Of a DNA stretch of 64,000 nucleotides, positions 59,546-64,000 are shown piece after piece. Below the pieces are notes generated by a model, which saw only the letters and a list, made by a program, of their open reading frames with translations, searched no databases and was not told the origin of the DNA. The position numbers and the translations under genes were made by a program. The first letter of the stretch is position 1. The number at the start of each line of letters is the position of its first letter. This DNA is from Microterricola gilva (GTDB taxonomy: Bacteria; Actinomycetota; Actinomycetes; Actinomycetales; Microbacteriaceae), in the NCBI RefSeq assembly GCF_004217495.1, contig NZ_SHLC01000001.1:2728001-2792000 (forward strand), read 5' to 3'.

Positions 59546-60739
59546 TCAGGGCCGCCGGAACGACACGAGCATCGCCTCGAGCGCCAACACAGGTGCGACG
59601 TTCGCCTCGATGCGGTGCCTGGCGATCGTGATCGCGTCGAGCGTTGCGAGGGTCTCCGCCGGCGAGCTGCGGGAGGCGGCCTCGTCGAGCTTGCCGCCGA
59701 GTTCGCGGTTGATGACGGCATCCGTTCGCCCCAGCTGCAGCATGATGACGTCGCGGTACAGCGAGGAGAGGTCGACGAGGATCCGGTCGATTCCGTCCCG
59801 CAGGCTCCGTTTCGCCCGCCGCTTCTGGTCGTCCTCGAGCGCCTTGATCTGGCCACGGAGGGCCGGCGGGATGGCCTGACCGGGGGCGATGCCGAGCGAA
59901 CGCAGTGTGTGCTCTCGCTCGGCGGCGTCCCGCTGCAGCGTGATCGCCTCCGCGTCGTCGCCGGCGATCGCCATCAATCGTGCAGCGGCCATCACCGCAT
60001 TCGACACGGTGCGCACGTTGAGCGCGGTCACCAGCGTCTCGTGTCTGCGGTCGCGCGCCTCCGCGCTGGTGGCCAGACGCTGCGCCATGCCGATGTGGCT
60101 CTGCGCCTCGCGGGCCGCCCGCTCGGCCAGCTCGGCACTGACGCCGTTGCGCTTCACCAGCAGCTCGGCGACATCCGCGACGCTCGGGACGCGGAGTCGA
60201 ACACTGCGCACCCGCGAGCGGATCGTGGGCAGCAGATCGGCCTCGCTCGGCGCGCAGAGGATCCACACGGTGCGCTCCGGCGGCTCCTCGAGTTCCTTCA
60301 GCAGCACGTTGGAGGCGTGTTCGGCCATGCGGTCGGCGTCCTCGACGATGATCACGCGGTAGCGGCCGACCGAGGGCGAGTAGTGCGAACGCCGCACCGT
60401 CTCGCGCACATCGGCGATCTTGATGATGACGCCCTCGGTGGTGAGCACCTGAAGATCGGGGTGGCTGCGCGCGGCGACCTGCGCCGCGGTCGCATCGTCG
60501 CCGTCCGGGTTGCCGCTCAGCAGCGCCGTGGCGAAGGCGTATGCCAGGTTCGAGCGGCCGGAACCGGCCGGGCCCGTGATCAACCAGGAGTGCGTCATCT
60601 GGTTCTGCGGCCCGGATGCCGTGGCATCCGCTGTGGCACGCTCAGCGTCTGCGGACGCGCCCGGCTGGAAGCCTGCGGCGGCGCGGAACAGCGCGATGGC
60701 CTCTGCCTGCCCCGTCAGCTCACTCCATACCGTCACCAT
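59546..60739 (-). CDS. holB: DNA polymerase III delta-prime subunit
   Basis: A 397-residue clamp-loader subunit. It has a P-loop region ITGPAGSGRSNLA, the Walker B-like VIIVEDADRM, the sensor element LLKELEEPPE and SRVRSVRLRVPS. The C-terminal collar domain follows. It helps to load the sliding clamp at the replication fork. The gene order topA-tmk-holB is conserved in actinobacteria. Confidence 0.95.
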   Translation of the reverse strand: MVTVWSELTGQAEAIALFRAAAGFQPGASADAERATADATASGPQNQMTHSWLITGPAGSGRSNLAYAFATALLSGNPDGDDATAAQVAARSHPDLQVLTTEGVIIKIADVRETVRRSHYSPSVGRYRVIIVEDADRMAEHASNVLLKELEEPPERTVWILCAPSEADLLPTIRSRVRSVRLRVPSVADVAELLVKRNGVSAELAERAAREAQSHIGMAQRLATSAEARDRRHETLVTALNVRTVSNAVMAAARLMAIAGDDAEAITLQRDAAEREHTLRSLGIAPGQAIPPALRGQIKALEDDQKRRAKRSLRDGIDRILVDLSSLYRDVIMLQLGRTDAVINRELGGKLDEAASRSSPAETLATLDAITIARHRIEANVAPVLALEAMLVSFRRP

Positions 60740-60792
60740 TCAAGGGTACCGTCGGCCGCCGACGCCCGAGGACGCCGGCGGACCGTGCGGTC

Positions 60793-61488
60793 CTACTCGA
60801 GCAGCGTGGCGACGCGGGCGCGGATGAGCGCCGCGATCTCCTGAACGGGCAGGGCGGCATCCACGACGAGGAAGCGCTCCGGCTCCCCCGCGGCCAGCCC
60901 CAGGAACGCCTCACGCACGCGGGCGTGGAATGCACCCTTCTCGGCCTCGAGCCGGTCGAAGCGCTTCTGCGCGGCATCCAGCCGGCCCCGCGCCACCGTC
61001 TCGTCGAGGTCGAGAAGCACGGTGAGGTCGGGGAGCAGCCCTTCGGCCGCCCAGAGCGAGAGCTGGCGCACTTCGTCGCCGCCGAGCACCCGCCCGGCAC
61101 CCTGGTAGGCCACGGATGAGTCGATGTAACGGTCCTGGATGACGACCTCGCCGCGGGCGAGCGCCGGACGCACGGCCGTCTCGATGTGGTGGGCACGGTC
61201 GGCTGCGTAGAGCAGCGCCTCGGCCCGCGCGGCGATGTGCCCGCGGTGGTGCAGCACGATCTCCCGGATCTCGACACCGACCTCCGTGCCGCCCGGTTCG
61301 CGGGTGCGCATCACCGTGCGACCCTGCTCGCCCAGCCACGCCGCGAGCAGCTCGGCCTGCGTCGACTTGCCTGAGCCGTCACCGCCCTCGAGCGTGATGA
61401 AGATCCCGGGGGTTTCGCCAGGCTCAACCAGCGGGGCAGGCTCAACCAGCGGGACAGGCTCACCCAGCGGGGCAGGCCCGTCCGTCAC
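60793..61488 (-). CDS. tmk: Thymidylate kinase
   Basis: A 231-residue kinase that makes dTDP from dTMP. P-loop residues are 35-43 (GGDGSGKST); further motifs are MRTREPGGTEVG and DRYIDSSVAYQG. The GTG start overlaps the topA stop (GTGA). Residues 1-28 are an extension that most thymidylate kinases lack. It is Pro/Glu/Leu-rich (PLGEPV, PLVEPA, PLVEPG) and is encoded by three copies of an 18-base repeat related to the intergenic repeat family. Confidence 0.95.
   Translation of the reverse strand: MTDGPAPLGEPVPLVEPAPLVEPGETPGIFITLEGGDGSGKSTQAELLAAWLGEQGRTVMRTREPGGTEVGVEIREIVLHHRGHIAARAEALLYAADRAHHIETAVRPALARGEVVIQDRYIDSSVAYQGAGRVLGGDEVRQLSLWAAEGLLPDLTVLLDLDETVARGRLDAAQKRFDRLEAEKGAFHARVREAFLGLAAGEPERFLVVDAALPVQEIAALIRARVATLLE
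61411..61476. repeat. Dispersed repeat amplified within the 5' end of tmk
   Basis: Three tandem 18-base units (61420-61437, 61438-61455, 61456-61473), consensus AGGCTCAACCAGCGGGGC, follow the motif GGTTTCGCC (61411-61419). This is the same GGTTTCG..GCTCAACCAGCGGG core as in the intergenic repeats at 5631 and 9127. The 18-base period keeps the tmk frame and adds six residues per unit. Confidence 0.85.
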
Positions 61489-64000
61489 TCGCCCGCTCCG
61501 GCCGCAGCGGCTGCGGCCTTGTTGGCTGCGCGCGTCGCCGCGGCCTTCTTGGCCGCCTCAGAGCGTGCGGTCGACGTCGCGACGCCCGTCTTCTTGGCTG
61601 CGGCAGGCTTCTTGGCGGCGGGCTTCTTGACCGCGGCCTTCTTGGCCGGCGCCTTCTTGGCCGCCGTCTTCTTGGGTGCCGGACCCTTGTCGCGCTTGAT
61701 CTGCAGCAGCTCGACCGCGCGCTCGAAGGTGAGGTCGTCGACCGTCTCGCTCTTCGGGATCGTCGCGTTCGTCGTGCCGTCGGTGACGTAGGCCCCGAAG
61801 CGGCCGTCCTTCACCTTGATCGGCTTGCCGCTGACCGGGTCGGCCTCGAACTCGCGCAGCGCGCTCGACGCGGCACGTCCGCCGTACTTGGGCTGGGCGT
61901 AGAGCTCGATCGCCCCGGCCAGATCGATGTCGAAGATCTGGTCCTCGCTGGTGAGCGAGCGGGTGTCTGTGCCCTTCTTGAGGTACGGGCCGAACTTGCC
62001 GTTCTGCGCCAGGATCTCGGTGCCCGTCTCCGGGTCGACGCCAACGACGCGCGGCAGCGACAGCAGGCGCAGCGCGGTCTCGAGGTCGATCGTCGCGAGG
62101 TCCATCGACTTGAACAGGGAGGCGGTGCGCGGCTTGACGGCCGCGGCCTTCTTGGCTGCCGGCTTCTTCCTGGCCGCCGGCTTGGCTGCGGGTGCCGCGG
62201 CGTCCGCTGCGGCGGTCTCGATGACCTCACCCGTCGCGGCGTCGGCCACAACCTCCGGAGTCGGCTCGAGCTCCGTGACGTAGGGGCCGAATCGGCCGTC
62301 CTTCGCGACGATCTCCTTGCCGTTCTCGGGGTTGATGCCGATCACGCGGTCGGTCACGACCGGGGCGTCGACGAGCTCGCGCGCCTTGGCGGGGGTGAGC
62401 TCGTCCGGGGCCAGGTTGAGCGGGAGGTTCACACGCCGCGGCGTGGCATCCGGTGCGGCACCGGGCTCAGCGACCTCAAGGTAGGGGCCGTACTTGCCGA
62501 TGCGCAGGGTGATGTCGTCGGTGATCGGCATCGAGTTAATGCCGCGCGCGTCGATCTCGCCGAGGTTGTCGATGACCTGGCGCAGACCCCTGTGCTTGTC
62601 CGAACCGAAGTAGAAACTGTTCAGCCAGTCGACGCGGTCGGCCTCACCGGCGGCGATGTGGTCGAGGTCGCCCTCCATCTCGGCGGTGAAGTCGTACTCG
62701 ACGAGGTCGCCGAAGTACTCCTCAAGCAGCCGGACAACCGAGAAGGCGATCCAGTTGGGCACGAGCGCCGTACCGCGCGGGGTCACGTAGCCGCGGTCGA
62801 CGATGGTCGAGATGATCGAGGCGAAGGTCGATGGGCGACCGATGCCGAGCTCCTCGAGCCGCTTGACGAGGCTGGCCTCCGTGAAGCGCGGGGGCGGGCT
62901 GGTCTCGTGGCCGTTGGCGCTGAGCTCGGCGAAGCTCAGCTTCTGGCCCTCGCTGAGCGGGGGCAGCTTCGACTCGCTCGGCTCGCTCGGCGCGTTGCGC
63001 TCCTCGTCGCGGCTCTCCTCGTAGGCGTGCAGGAAACCGCGGAAGGTGATGACGGTTCCGGATGCCGTGAACTCGGCGATCGCCTTCGACGCCTTCGGGT
63101 TCTCCGACTCACCGGTCGGCCCCGCGACGATCGTCACCGAGGCGGTCTGCCCCTTGGCGTCGGCCATCTGCGAGGCGACGGTGCGCTTCCAGATGAGCTC
63201 GTAGAGCTTGAAGTCGTTGCCGCGGAGCGAGCTGGCCAGCGAGGCCGGGGTGCGGAAGGTGTCGCCGGACGGGCGGATCGCCTCGTGCGCCTCCTGCGCG
63301 TTCTTGCTCTTGCCCGTGTAGAGGCGCGGCTTGTCCGGGATCGTGTCGGCGCCGTAGAGGGCGGTGGCCTGGGCGCGCGCAGCGTTGATTGCCTGCTGCG
63401 AGAGCGAGGGCGAGTCGGTACGCATATAGGTGATGTACCCGTTCTCGTAGAGAGACTGGGCGACGCTCATCGTCTGCTTGGCCGAGAAGCGCAGTTTGCG
63501 CGCGGCCTCCTGCTGCAGCGTGGAGGTCGTGAACGGAGCGGCCGGCTTGCGCGAGTACGGCTTCGACTCGACCTTGCTCACGGTCAGCGCAACGCCCGGC
63601 TGCTGCAGGGCGGCCTGCAGCGCGGTGGCTGCGGCCTCGTCGAGCACGGTCGCGCTGCTCTTCAGGGCACCGTTGTCGTCGAAGTCGCGACCGCTGGCGA
63701 CGCGCTCGCCGTTCAGACGGGCGAGGCGGGCGGAGAAGTTCGAGGCCGAGTCGTCGGAATCGACAGCGGTGCTGAGGATCGCGCTCAGGTCCCAGTAGCC
63801 GGCGGCGGTGAAGGCGAGACGCTCGCGTTCGCGGTCGACGACGAGGCGGGTGGCCGCCGACTGCACGCGGCCGGCCGAGAGGCCGGGGCCGACCTTGCGC
63901 CAGAGCACGGGGGAAATCTCGTACCCGTACAGACGGTCGAGGATGCGGCGGGTCTCCTGCGCGTCGACGAGCGCGGTGTCCAGCTCGCGGGTGTTGTCTT
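61485..64000 (-). CDS. topA: DNA topoisomerase I, C-terminal part (runs off right edge)
   Basis: About 838 codons of a type IA topoisomerase are present; the N-terminal Toprim part lies beyond the window, and the frame continues open to base 64000. The catalytic Tyr is in YITYMRTDSPSLS. Other landmarks are LSAGRVQSAATRLV, SAKQTMSVAQSLYENGY and the IGRPSTFASII element. The C-terminus has four GKYGPYL/GRFGPYV-type repeats of the actinobacterial class without zinc fingers, and a Lys/Ala/Pro-rich tail (KKTAAKKAPAKKAAVKKPAA) as in mycobacterial TopA. The stop overlaps the tmk start. Confidence 0.95.
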   Translation of the reverse strand, partial: DNTRELDTALVDAQETRRILDRLYGYEISPVLWRKVGPGLSAGRVQSAATRLVVDRERERLAFTAAGYWDLSAILSTAVDSDDSASNFSARLARLNGERVASGRDFDDNGALKSSATVLDEAAATALQAALQQPGVALTVSKVESKPYSRKPAAPFTTSTLQQEAARKLRFSAKQTMSVAQSLYENGYITYMRTDSPSLSQQAINAARAQATALYGADTIPDKPRLYTGKSKNAQEAHEAIRPSGDTFRTPASLASSLRGNDFKLYELIWKRTVASQMADAKGQTASVTIVAGPTGESENPKASKAIAEFTASGTVITFRGFLHAYEESRDEERNAPSEPSESKLPPLSEGQKLSFAELSANGHETSPPPRFTEASLVKRLEELGIGRPSTFASIISTIVDRGYVTPRGTALVPNWIAFSVVRLLEEYFGDLVEYDFTAEMEGDLDHIAAGEADRVDWLNSFYFGSDKHRGLRQVIDNLGEIDARGINSMPITDDITLRIGKYGPYLEVAEPGAAPDATPRRVNLPLNLAPDELTPAKARELVDAPVVTDRVIGINPENGKEIVAKDGRFGPYVTELEPTPEVVADAATGEVIETAAADAAAPAAKPAARKKPAAKKAAAVKPRTASLFKSMDLATIDLETALRLLSLPRVVGVDPETGTEILAQNGKFGPYLKKGTDTRSLTSEDQIFDIDLAGAIELYAQPKYGGRAASSALREFEADPVSGKPIKVKDGRFGAYVTDGTTNATIPKSETVDDLTFERAVELLQIKRDKGPAPKKTAAKKAPAKKAAVKKPAAKKPAAAKKTGVATSTARSEAAKKAAATRAANKAAAAAAGAGE

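Overview
The window is high-GC DNA with dense genes and many GTG starts and ATGA/GTGA overlaps. It comes from an actinobacterium, most likely a member of the Microbacteriaceae. The evidence is the conserved block topA-tmk-holB-secreted hydrolase near tRNA-Thr at the right end, the GGTTTCGA..GCTCAACCA-type intergenic repeats, the Lys/Ala-rich TopA tail and the frequent GGATGCC/GGCATCC word. Bases 1-49,960 look like an accessory catabolic region. Bases 49,990-64,000 look like ordinary core genome. I see no insertion sequence, prophage, CRISPR array or rRNA.

The first part (1-13,900) is an amine-utilisation block. It holds a truncated MoaF-type gene, an NTF2-like protein, a complete branched-chain/amide-type ABC importer (with a fused LivM-LivG protein), two SDRs with an APC permease, a copper amine oxidase with a full set of cofactor and metal residues, a second MoaF and a YtcJ-like amidohydrolase. 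The second part (13,900-28,400) holds a TetR regulator, a methyltransferase followed by two phosphotriesterase-family proteins (one intact, one stripped of its metal ligands), an alpha/beta hydrolase, a duplicated-domain unknown protein, two aldo/keto reductases lacking the usual catalytic His, an SDR, an amidohydrolase, a zinc alcohol dehydrogenase, two tandem esterases and an MFS exporter. The third part (28,300-39,950) has a GNAT protein, a GMC oxidoreductase, an aldehyde dehydrogenase and a translationally coupled oligopeptide-type ABC transporter operon that ends in a cytoplasmic sulfatase.

The fourth part (40,250-49,960) is a lower pathway for homoprotocatechuate (3,4-dihydroxyphenylacetate): hpaH, hpaI, a ThDP enzyme, a DMT transporter, then hpaG-like FAH-RraA fusion, a GntR regulator, hpaE and hpaD, closed by a strong terminator. 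Together with the amine oxidase this reads as a tyramine/dopamine-type route: amine to aldehyde to arylacetate, then ring cleavage and breakdown to pyruvate and succinate. The ring hydroxylase (HpaBC) is not in the window.

The most interesting unexplained signal is a 19-bp operator, TTGTCAACnnnYGTAGAAT, found five times: at the tetR gene, the methyltransferase/phosphotriesterase operon, the alpha/beta hydrolase, the alcohol dehydrogenase operon and the oligopeptide transporter-sulfatase operon. In four of the five it fills the spacer of a promoter whose -10 is TAGAAT or TAGAGT. It ties these operons into one putative regulon: import of a probably sulfated or esterified compound, desulfation, then oxidation, hydrolysis and lactone opening. 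The substrate is unknown.

The core part (49,990-64,000) holds pncA, a PBP4-type carboxypeptidase, a Gfo/Idh/MocA oxidoreductase, a small membrane protein, tRNA-Thr(CGT), three alpha/beta-hydrolase-fold proteins, a glycosyltransferase, a SlpD/E-type lipoprotein hydrolase, holB, tmk and the 3' part of topA, which runs off the window.
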